A DNA stretch of 64,000 nt. Origin: Pyxidicoccus caerfyrddinensis. Lineage in GTDB: Bacteria; Myxococcota; Myxococcia; Myxococcales; Myxococcaceae. The position numbers and the translations under genes were made by a program. Location of the stretch: positions 1 through 64,000 of the forward strand of contig NZ_JAAIYA010000034.1 of NCBI RefSeq assembly GCF_010894405.1, read 5' to 3'. Positions 50,065-57,863 of this stretch are shown piece after piece (position 1 is the stretch's first letter; every line of letters starts with the position of its first letter). Under the pieces are notes generated by a model. That model saw only the letters and a list, made by a program, of their open reading frames with translations. It had not been told where the DNA came from and ran no database searches.

Positions 50065-50721
50065 ATGGCCGATACCAGGGCCATGTCCGCTGCTTCCGTT
50101 GCCGAGGTCGAGATTGCGAAGAAGGCGCTGAGCGTCCCCCCGGGGACCTTCCGGCACACCGTCCTGGTGGCCGCCAAGCGCTTCAAGTCCACCTGGGCCG
50201 AGCTGGGCCAGCTGCTCGTTCAGGTCCGGGACGAGGCCAAGTTCGAAGAGTGGGGCTATCCCACCTTCGAGGCCTACTGTCTCAAGGAGCTGCACATCAA
50301 GAAGCAGACGGCCCTGAAGCTCACCCGGTCGTTCAGCTTCCTGGCCAAGCACGAGCCCGAGGAGGAGCTCAAGGCGCAGGAGTTCCCCGAGAAGGCGCCC
50401 GCCTTCGAGGTGATTGAAGTCCTGGCCGACGCCGAGGAGCGGGGGCAGCTTTCACCCACCGAGTACAAGTCCCTCCGCGACAGCATCTGGAGCCCGGAAA
50501 AGTCCCCGACAGAGCTGAAGAAGGAGTTCACCGAGCGCTTCCCGCGCCCGGCCCCCGAGCCCCCGCCGGAGAGCGCCCAGGTGCGCAAGCTGGCGCAGAT
50601 GGCTCGGAAGCTCGCCAGTGAGCTGGCGGGGTGCCGTCGGATCCCGAACGCCGTCGCCGAGCGAGCGTCCGCCCTGGCGGAGGACGTGGAGGACATCGCC
50701 GCGGGCGTGACGGACGCCTGA
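50065..50721 (+). CDS. Conserved-looking soluble protein of unknown function
   Basis: 218 residues (start 50065 or ATG 50083), highly charged and helical. The N-terminal half has FRHTVLVAAKRFKSTWAELG and VRDEAKFEEWGYPTFEAYC, a pattern resembling the helical DNA-associated segments of phage-type or Par-like proteins in which a short E-W-G-Y-(P/E)-T/S-F-x-x-Y block recurs. A KKQTALKLTRSFSFL stretch could be a helix-turn-helix. The C-terminal third is Pro-rich, then helical. It starts 28 bases after the AgmX/PglI gene. A DNA-binding role is a guess. Confidence 0.65.
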   Translation: MADTRAMSAASVAEVEIAKKALSVPPGTFRHTVLVAAKRFKSTWAELGQLLVQVRDEAKFEEWGYPTFEAYCLKELHIKKQTALKLTRSFSFLAKHEPEEELKAQEFPEKAPAFEVIEVLADAEERGQLSPTEYKSLRDSIWSPEKSPTELKKEFTERFPRPAPEPPPESAQVRKLAQMARKLASELAGCRRIPNAVAERASALAEDVEDIAAGVTDA

Positions 50722-50944
50722 ACCGCTGTTACTGAACGCTGACCCGTGGCCGGGCATGTACGCTCGGCAACGGGCCTGTACCGCCGGGCTTCCTGCCCGA
50801 AGGGGAGGGCCCTATAGTGGTTCAGGGCCCCGTGTAGGTGGGCCTGACGGCTGTTCGAGACGTGGGCAGGCCGTGAGGGTAGGGGAGCGGTGGACGGCGT
50901 AGCAGGCTCCGGGGGACCCGGGGTCGGTGAACTCGGAGGCGGCA

Positions 50945-52222
50945 GTGAAGAAGGAGCACCACGTCAACCTGTCCTGTTCGTTCTGCGGAAAATCGCAGCG
51001 CGAGGTCCGCAAGCTGATTGCCGGGCCGACGGTCTACATCTGCGACGAGTGCATCAAGCTCTGTAACGACATCATCGCGGATGAGAACGAGCGAGAGGAA
51101 GGCAAGCCCCAGGTCTCCCTGCCGACACCGGCGGAGATCAAGGCGTTCCTCGACGACTACGTCATTGGCCAGGACCAGGCGAAAAAGGTCCTCGCGGTGG
51201 CGGTTTACAACCACTACAAGCGCATCTACCAGAAGAAGCCGGCCGCCCGGCCGCGCCCCGGAGTGAAGAGTCCCGGCGGCGAGGACGTGGAGCTGAGCAA
51301 GAGCAACATCCTGCTCATCGGCCCCACGGGCAGCGGCAAGACGCTGCTGGCCCAGTCCCTGGCGCGCTTTCTCAATGTTCCCTTCACCATCGCCGACGCG
51401 ACCAGCCTCACCGAGGCCGGCTACGTGGGCGAGGACGTGGAGAACATCATCCAGAACCTCCTCCACAACGCCGACTACGACGTGGAGAAGGCCGCGCGCG
51501 GCATCGTCTACATCGACGAGATCGACAAGATTGCCCGCAAGGGTGACATGCCGAGCGCCACCCGCGACGTCGGCGGCGAGGGCGTGCAGCAGGCCCTGCT
51601 GAAGATCATCGAGGGCACCCGCGCCAACGTCACGCCGCGCGGCGGGAAGAAGTACAACCAGCAGGAGTACGTCCAGGTCGACACGACGAACATCCTCTTC
51701 ATCTGCGGTGGTGCCTTCCACGGCATCGACGGCGTCATCAAGCGCCGCGTGGGTGAGAAGGGCCTGGGCTTCGGCGCGAAGATCACCCACCGCGAGGAGC
51801 GCAGCGTGGGCGAGCTGCTGGCGCTGACGGAGCCGGAGGACCTGATGAAGTTCGGGATGATTCCCGAGTTCATCGGCCGCCTGCCCATGATCGCCACGCT
51901 GAACGACCTGAAGGAAGAGGACCTCGTCATCATCCTCTCGCAGCCGAAGAACGCGCTGGTGAAGCAGTACCAGAAGCTCTTCGAGATGGAGAAGGTGAAG
52001 CTGACCTTCACCAAGGAAGCGCTGCGCGCCATCGCCCGCGAGGCGATGCGCCGTCACTCCGGAGCGCGCGGCCTGCGCGCCATCCTGGAGGACGCGATGC
52101 TGGAGATCATGTACGACGTGCCGTTCCGCGAGGGCGTCAAGGAGTGCAAGATCACCGAGCAGGTGATCACCAAGCACGAGCCTCCGCAGCTCGTGATGGA
52201 GAAGGAGAAGAAGACGGCCTAG
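50945..52222 (+). CDS. clpX: ATP-dependent unfoldase ClpX
   Basis: 425 residues from GTG 50945, preferred because GGAGG lies five bases upstream and the protein then opens MKKEHHVNLSCSFCGKSQ; GTG 50927 is an alternative. Zinc-binding Cys11, 14, 33 and 36, Walker A GPTGSGKT (126-133), Walker B VYIDEIDKI, pore loop GYVGED and sensor regions are all present. The ClpP-binding loop reads GLGFGA in place of the E. coli IGF form. ClpX unfolds tagged proteins for ClpP. No clpP, tig or lon gene lies beside it here, unlike the common tig-clpP-clpX-lon order. A clear terminator follows. Confidence 0.95.
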   Translation: MKKEHHVNLSCSFCGKSQREVRKLIAGPTVYICDECIKLCNDIIADENEREEGKPQVSLPTPAEIKAFLDDYVIGQDQAKKVLAVAVYNHYKRIYQKKPAARPRPGVKSPGGEDVELSKSNILLIGPTGSGKTLLAQSLARFLNVPFTIADATSLTEAGYVGEDVENIIQNLLHNADYDVEKAARGIVYIDEIDKIARKGDMPSATRDVGGEGVQQALLKIIEGTRANVTPRGGKKYNQQEYVQVDTTNILFICGGAFHGIDGVIKRRVGEKGLGFGAKITHREERSVGELLALTEPEDLMKFGMIPEFIGRLPMIATLNDLKEEDLVIILSQPKNALVKQYQKLFEMEKVKLTFTKEALRAIAREAMRRHSGARGLRAILEDAMLEIMYDVPFREGVKECKITEQVITKHEPPQLVMEKEKKTA

Positions 52223-52247
52223 CCGCCCAAGCTTCTCCTCGAAGCCA

Positions 52248-52292
52248 GAAGGCCCTTCTTCCCAGCCCGGGGAGAGGGGCCTTCGCTTTTTC
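52248..52292 (+). terminator. Intrinsic terminator after clpX
   Basis: An 8-bp stem (GAAGGCCC at 52248-52255, GGGCCTTC at 52277-52284) closes a 21-base loop and is followed by GCTTTTTC. It lies between clpX and the convergent kinase gene, whose stop is at its edge. Confidence 0.75.
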
Positions 52293-53664
52293 AGGCCGCG
52301 GAGGCCGCGGCGGGGGCGGGCAGGGTGATGATGAACTCGGCGTACTCGCCGGGGGTGCTCTCCACGCGAATCTGGCCGTGGTGCTCCTGGACGATGTCGT
52401 GGCACAGCGACAGGCCCAGGCCGGTGCCCACGCCCGCGGGCTTGGTGGTGAAGAACGGGTGGAAGAGCTTCTCGCGCACGTGCTCGGGGATGCCGGTGCC
52501 GTTGTCACGCACGCGCAGCTCCACCGTGTCTCCGAGGCGGCGGGTGCGGATGGTGACGCACGGGGTGAAGCCGACGCCGGCCTTCGCCTGCTTCTGCAGC
52601 GTCGCGTAGAAGGCGTTCTCGAGGATGTTGATGAACAGGCGGCTGATGTCGCTGGCCACCACCTCCACCGTGCCCACCGAGGCGTCCAGCTCGGACTCCG
52701 TCTGCACGGTGGCGCCGCTCGAGCGGCTGCGCAGCCCCTGTTCCGCCAGGCCGAGGCTGTCGCGGACCAGCGTGTTGAAGTCCGCGCGCGAGCGCGTCCC
52801 CTCGGAGCGGCGCGAGTGGCGCAGCATCGTCTTGATGATGTCCGACGCGCGCTTGCCGTGGGAGTGGATGCGCTGCGCATTCTGGCGCAGGTCCTCCAGC
52901 AGCCCCAGGGCGTCCTCCAGCGTCTCGGCATCCAGCTGGCCGCCCCGTCCGCGCAGCGTCTCCTCCAGCTCGGCGGCCATCCGCGTGGACAGGTTGGAGA
53001 AGTTGGTCACGAAGTTGAGCGGGTTCTGCAGCTCGTGGGTGATGCCGGCGGTGAGCGCGCCCAGGGACGCGAGCTTGTCCTGCGCCACCAGCTGCTGCCG
53101 CAACTCCTCGACATTGCTCTCCAGCGCCTGGTTCTGCTCCTTCAGGCGCGCGCACAGCGCGGCGTTCTCCAGACAGACGGCGGCGTGGCGCGACAGCAGG
53201 CGCAGCACCTCCTGCCGCTCGTGCGTGAAGGGCCCGCGCGTGGCGTCGTTCTCCAGGTAGAGCGCGCCGGTGGCCGAGCCGTCCTTCACGAGCGGGCTGC
53301 ACAGCAGGGACGCGGGCCGGGCGGTGCGGAAGTAGGGGTCCTCGGAGAAGGCCTCGCCGGCTGCCGTGTCGTGGAGGAGGACCGCCTCGCCCGTGCGCAC
53401 CACGTGGAGGATGACGGAGGCCGGGAGCACGGTGCACGACTCCACCGGCACCGCCTGCTCCACCACCACGTCCTCGGCCTCCGCCGAGCCCTCGGCCGTG
53501 ATGAACAGGCCCTCGGGCTTCTTCAGGATGAGGACGCCGCGCAGCGCGCCGGTGTGCTCGAGGGCCCAGGTGAGCAACCTGCCCATCAGCCTGCCCGGGA
53601 CGAGCTCGCTGGAGAGAGCGCACGCCAGCTCGATGACAGCCTGGTAGCCGGGGACCTCGGTCAT
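52291..53664 (-). CDS. GAF-domain histidine kinase
   Basis: 457 residues, cytosolic. A GAF-type sensor at about 10-170 (RGVLILKKPEGLFITAEG ... SLLCSPLVKDGSATGALYLE) is followed by a coiled linker and a kinase core: H-box TAGITHELQNPLNFVTNF, N-box ILENAFYAT, G1 RDNGTGI, F-box FHPFFTTK and G2 GVGTGLGLSL. All boxes are intact. GAF domains bind small molecules or cofactors; the ligand is unknown. It is divergent from the kinase-receiver-cyclase gene across 355 bases, and the two may act in one pathway, but this is positional inference only. Confidence 0.85.
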   Translation of the reverse strand: MTEVPGYQAVIELACALSSELVPGRLMGRLLTWALEHTGALRGVLILKKPEGLFITAEGSAEAEDVVVEQAVPVESCTVLPASVILHVVRTGEAVLLHDTAAGEAFSEDPYFRTARPASLLCSPLVKDGSATGALYLENDATRGPFTHERQEVLRLLSRHAAVCLENAALCARLKEQNQALESNVEELRQQLVAQDKLASLGALTAGITHELQNPLNFVTNFSNLSTRMAAELEETLRGRGGQLDAETLEDALGLLEDLRQNAQRIHSHGKRASDIIKTMLRHSRRSEGTRSRADFNTLVRDSLGLAEQGLRSRSSGATVQTESELDASVGTVEVVASDISRLFINILENAFYATLQKQAKAGVGFTPCVTIRTRRLGDTVELRVRDNGTGIPEHVREKLFHPFFTTKPAGVGTGLGLSLCHDIVQEHHGQIRVESTPGEYAEFIITLPAPAAASAA

Positions 53665-54019
53665 TGCTCCACCCGTGCGCGCCAAGGGGCGGCCCCTCGT
53701 GAGAGGCGAGGCTATCCCTGCCTTCCGGGGCTCGCAACCCGACCCGGGAAGGAGGTGGGGATGGCAGGACCTTCGCCTGGTGTGCGGCATGCCCGGGCTC
53801 GGGCCTCGGGATGATCCAGGAGCGGGCGTGAGGCCGCCGTGTCGGCTCAGGCGTGATCACGGTCGCACCGGGTGGATCCGCCTGCCTGTCCGGTCAGGAA
53901 GGCAGGGTGATACCTGCGTGACGCAGTACCCCCGGCAGACAGGGTGTGAGAAGATTCGCGCGTCTTGCGGGAGCCCCCCACTCCCGTCGCACGGGGCGGA
54001 CCCCCCCGAGGCCACCACC
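53665..54019. other. Divergent intergenic region (355 bp)
   Basis: No gene was seen. An imperfect hairpin (CTGCCT ... AGGCAG, 53884-53906) lies about 115 bases before the downstream ATG. It may regulate the kinase-cyclase gene. No sigma boxes could be assigned. Confidence 0.35.
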
Positions 54020-56044
54020 ATGGATGAACACGGCATGTCCGATCGCCAGACCGTTGGCGGCAGGTACGTCCTGGAGCGACGCCTCGCCGGGGGCGGCATG
54101 GGCACCATCTGGGTGGCGCTGGATCCCAAGCTCCAGCGTCACGTGGCGCTGAAGCTGATGGCGTCCCACTGTGCCCCGGCCCCGCTCGCGCGCCAGCAGT
54201 TCGAGTGGGAGGCGCAGGCCATCGCCCGGCTGCAGAACCCGCACGTCATCCAGGTCCACGACTGCGACCTCGCCGGCGACACGCCCTACATCGTGATGGA
54301 GCTGCTCGATGGGGAGGACCTGGAGGCGCTCCTCCTGCGCCGCGAGCGGCTGTCCCTGGCCATGGTGGACCGGGTCCTCACCCAGGCGGCCCGCGCGCTG
54401 ACGGCCGCCCACGCCGCCGGTGTCATCCACCGGGACCTCAAGCCCGCGAACATCTTCCTCGCCCGCTCCGCCAGCGGCGAGCTGGTGAAGGTGCTCGACT
54501 TCGGGCTCGCGCTCCTGATGTCCGGCGGAGCGGCGAAGCCCCACCCGGACGAGGAGATGGCGGGCACGCCCCGCTACATGAGCCCGGAGCAGCTGCGCGG
54601 CGTCGAGCCCCGGTTGGATCACCGCTGCGACCTCTGGGCGCTGGCCGTCGTTGCGTACCGCGCGCTCACCGGGCAGCACCCGTTCGCCCTCGAGTCCCTG
54701 CGGCAGATGCGCCTGGGCCAGGTGCCCCCGCCGCCTCCGCCGCCCTCCAGCATCGTCCCCGAGCTGGGCGCGGAGGTGGACGCCTTCTTCGCGCGCGCGT
54801 TGGACCCGGAGCCCTCGCTGCGCTACCAGTCCGCGCACGAGCTGGCCGCGGCCTTCACCTCGCGCGTGGACGCGGGCCGCCCGTCGCGCCCGGCGAAGGT
54901 GCTGGTGGTGGACGACGAGCCGGACATCGTCGTGCTGATGGAGCAGAGCTTCCGCAAGCAGATCCGCCGCTCCGTCTACCAGTTCCTCTTCGCCGCGGAC
55001 GGCGAGGAGGCGCTGGAGCAACTGCGCCAGCACCCCGACGTGCAGGTCGTCCTCTGCGACATCAACATGCCGCGCATGGACGGGCTCACCTTCCTGTCGC
55101 GCGTGGGCGAGGTCAGCTCCCTGACTCGCGTGGTCATCGTGTCGGCCTACGGCGACATGAACAACATCCGCACGGCGATGAACCGCGGCGCCTACGACTT
55201 CATCACCAAGCCCATCGACTTCCCGGACCTGGAGACGACGCTCGTCAAGACGCTGAAGCACGTGCGCGAGCTGCGCAGCACCATCCGCTCCACGGAGGAG
55301 AACGGCCTGTTGCGCATGTTCGTCCCCGGCGGCGTGCTGGAGCGGCTGCCCCCGCTGCTGCAGGGCTCGGACGCGCTGGCCGGAGAGCGGGTGGAGGGCA
55401 CGGTGGTGTTCGTCGACGTGGACGCCTTCACGCCCGTGCTCCACCAGGAGCCGCCCGCGGAGTCGCTGCGCCGGCTCAACGCCAACTTCGAGGCCATCGT
55501 CCCGGAGGTGCTGTCGCGGGGCGGCACGGTGGACAAGTTCATCGGGGACGCCGTGATGGCCGTCTTCCGGGGGCCGGGCCACGCGGACCGCGCGCAGGAG
55601 GCGTGCCTCGCCATCCGCCGGCAGCTCGGCACGCTCGCGGACCGGGGCGGCGAGAGCGCCCCGTACGCCCACGGCGTCTGCATCGGCCTGGACTCGGGGG
55701 AGCTGGTGTCCGGCAGCATCGGCGCCAAGGCCTCGGGCCGGCTGGACTACACGGTGCTGGGCGACGTGGTGAACACCGCCTCGCGGCTCGCCGCCCGGGC
55801 CGCGCGGGGCCAGGTGCTGGTCAGCGACCGCGCACGCGAGCTGGCGAAGCAGCCCTTCGAGTACACGCCGCAGGGAGAGCAGGCCCTGCACGGGGCGGGC
55901 GCGCCCGTGGTCATCTTCGAGCTGGTGCGCCGTGCAGGCGACACCCGCGTGGCCCCGGACGAGGCCACGCCCTTCGTGTCGTCCCAGCCTCCGGCTCACG
56001 ACGCGCCGGGGACGCCGGTGCTCGCGGCAAGGCCCTCCCGGTAG
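54020..56044 (+). CDS. Ser/Thr kinase - receiver - class III nucleotide cyclase fusion
   Basis: 674 residues with three signalling domains. Kinase, about 15-285: LAGGGMGTIW, HRDLKPAN near 140, LDFG, GTPRYMSPEQ. Receiver, about 293-415: VVDDEPD, phospho-acceptor Asp in LCDINMPRMDG near 346, Lys in FITKPIDFP. Class III cyclase, about 455-650: metal Asp residues in VFVDVDAFTPV and FIGDAVMAVF, DKFIGD with the purine-contact Lys, and LDYTVLGDVVNTASRLAA with the adenine-type Asp and the transition-state Asn/Arg. It can in principle take a phosphoryl signal and make cAMP. Start 54020; ATG 54035 is an alternative. No membrane helix. Confidence 0.9.
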   Translation: MDEHGMSDRQTVGGRYVLERRLAGGGMGTIWVALDPKLQRHVALKLMASHCAPAPLARQQFEWEAQAIARLQNPHVIQVHDCDLAGDTPYIVMELLDGEDLEALLLRRERLSLAMVDRVLTQAARALTAAHAAGVIHRDLKPANIFLARSASGELVKVLDFGLALLMSGGAAKPHPDEEMAGTPRYMSPEQLRGVEPRLDHRCDLWALAVVAYRALTGQHPFALESLRQMRLGQVPPPPPPPSSIVPELGAEVDAFFARALDPEPSLRYQSAHELAAAFTSRVDAGRPSRPAKVLVVDDEPDIVVLMEQSFRKQIRRSVYQFLFAADGEEALEQLRQHPDVQVVLCDINMPRMDGLTFLSRVGEVSSLTRVVIVSAYGDMNNIRTAMNRGAYDFITKPIDFPDLETTLVKTLKHVRELRSTIRSTEENGLLRMFVPGGVLERLPPLLQGSDALAGERVEGTVVFVDVDAFTPVLHQEPPAESLRRLNANFEAIVPEVLSRGGTVDKFIGDAVMAVFRGPGHADRAQEACLAIRRQLGTLADRGGESAPYAHGVCIGLDSGELVSGSIGAKASGRLDYTVLGDVVNTASRLAARAARGQVLVSDRARELAKQPFEYTPQGEQALHGAGAPVVIFELVRRAGDTRVAPDEATPFVSSQPPAHDAPGTPVLAARPSR

Positions 56045-56065
56045 CAGCGGGGAGGGCAGGGCGCT

Positions 56066-57586
56066 TCAGCTCTGCGTCACGCGCACCGTGGTCCTCATCT
56101 CCTTGCCCGTGGACGGGTCTCTGGCGCGCATGGTGAGGATGCCTTCCACGCTCACGTCGAAGGTGATCTCCACCTGCACGCCGCCGGCGCGGGCCTGCTG
56201 GATGCCGGAGAAGGTGAACTCGCCGAGCATGTCATTGCGCGCCACCAGCTCGTGGTCACCCTGGTAGATGCGCATGGCCAGCTCGGTCTGGTTGTCCATG
56301 CTGGTGGTGGCCAATAGCTGCTTGGCGTTGGGGATGGGCGCGTTGCGCGGGAAGACGACGTGGAACGCGCCGCCCGCCTTCTCCAGGCCGATGGCCATGG
56401 GAATCACGTCCAGCAGCTGGATGCGCAGGTTGGTGTCGTCCTGCAGCGAGTGCGCGTAGAGCGCCGCGCCGATGGCGACGGCCTCGTCCGGGTGCACGCC
56501 CTTGCTGGGCGGCTTGCCGAAGAACTTCGTCAGCCGGTCCTGGACGATGGGCATGCGCGTCTGCCCGCCCACCAGCATCACCTCGTCGATGTCCTTCGTC
56601 GACAGCCCGGAGTCCACCAGCACGCGCGCCACCATCTGCAGCGTGCGGTCCACGAGCTGGTTGGTGAGCTGCTCCAGCATCTTCCGGGTGAACTTCATCT
56701 CGATGTTCAGGGGCTGGCCCTGAGACGTCATCGTGATGAAGGGGATGTTGAAGGGCACCTCCTCGCGCGCGGACAGGTCAATCTTGGTGCGCTCGGCCAG
56801 GTCCTTGATGCGCTGCATGGCCACCGGGTCCGTGGCCAGGTCGATGCCCGTCTTCGCCGCGAAGTCCTTGAGGACGTGGTGGATGATGGCGTTGTCGAAG
56901 TCGATACCACCCAGGAAGACGTCGCCGCCGGTGGACTTCACCTCGAAGACCCTGTCCCGGATCTCGATGATGGACACGTCGAACGTGCCGCCGCCCAGGT
57001 CGTAGATGACGACCTTCTCCTTGAGCCCCTTGCCCACGCCGTACGCCAGCGCCGCGGCGGTGGGCTCGTTGATGATGCGCACCACCTCCAGGTCGATGAG
57101 CTTCCCGGCGTCCTTCACCGACTGGCGCTGCCGGTCGTTGAAGTAGGCGGGGACGGTCACCACCGCCCGCTTGATGGGCATCTTCAGGTAGTTGGAGGCC
57201 ACCTCGCGGATCTTCGCGAGGATCTTCGCGCTGATCTCCTGGAGGGTGAACTCCTTCTTCCCCACGTCCAGGGTGACTTCGTTCTTCTTGCCGGGGCGCA
57301 TGTTGTACGCCACGACCTTCTTCATGGTGTCGACGACGTCGCTGCCGAAGGTCCGCCCCACCAGGCGCTTCGCGCCATAGACGGTGTTGCGCGGGTTGAG
57401 CTGCCACTGGCGCTTGGCCTCGTAGCCGATCAGCTCGTTCCCCTTGTCGTCGATCGCGAAGATGGAGGGGATGGTGTACTCGCCCCCCTTGTAGGGGATG
57501 AGCTTGACGTTCCCGCTGTCCTCGACAATCGCCGCGCACGAGTTCGTCGTGCCGAGATCGATGCCGATGATGGGCTCCTTGTGCAT
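56066..57586 (-). CDS. Short Hsp70/DnaK-type chaperone
   Basis: 506 residues; normal DnaK is about 610-640. The nucleotide-binding domain (1-385) is complete: IGIDLGTTNSCAAI, VPAYFNDRQRQ, YDLGGGTFDVSI, EVMLVGGQTRMP. The beta substrate-binding domain follows to the end, but the helical lid and C-terminal tail are absent. No dnaJ or grpE is adjacent. Myxobacteria carry several Hsp70 paralogues, including ones used in motility and development, so this is probably a specialised member and not the housekeeping DnaK. Divergent from prkA across 277 bases. Confidence 0.85.
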   Translation of the reverse strand: MHKEPIIGIDLGTTNSCAAIVEDSGNVKLIPYKGGEYTIPSIFAIDDKGNELIGYEAKRQWQLNPRNTVYGAKRLVGRTFGSDVVDTMKKVVAYNMRPGKKNEVTLDVGKKEFTLQEISAKILAKIREVASNYLKMPIKRAVVTVPAYFNDRQRQSVKDAGKLIDLEVVRIINEPTAAALAYGVGKGLKEKVVIYDLGGGTFDVSIIEIRDRVFEVKSTGGDVFLGGIDFDNAIIHHVLKDFAAKTGIDLATDPVAMQRIKDLAERTKIDLSAREEVPFNIPFITMTSQGQPLNIEMKFTRKMLEQLTNQLVDRTLQMVARVLVDSGLSTKDIDEVMLVGGQTRMPIVQDRLTKFFGKPPSKGVHPDEAVAIGAALYAHSLQDDTNLRIQLLDVIPMAIGLEKAGGAFHVVFPRNAPIPNAKQLLATTSMDNQTELAMRIYQGDHELVARNDMLGEFTFSGIQQARAGGVQVEITFDVSVEGILTMRARDPSTGKEMRTTVRVTQS

Positions 57587-57863
57587 CGTGCTTGGACTCC
57601 GGGTGGGGGGCGTCGCAGGGGAGAAGAATGGACGCTATCTCACCGCGAACACCTGCGCGAGTATGCTTACACCCCGGTCCCCTGCTCCCCCGGGTGGGAG
57701 GCGTGGCTCCTCGCCAGGACGGATCGCGTGGCCCCGAACACACGCCCTGACGGGGGCTGGACATCCGCGCGGGCGGCGGAAAAGTTCGCCAGCGTGACGG
57801 GGGCGTGCGGCCGTCCGGCGCCATGGCTACATCGAACTGACCCCGTACCGAGGAGAGACACCC

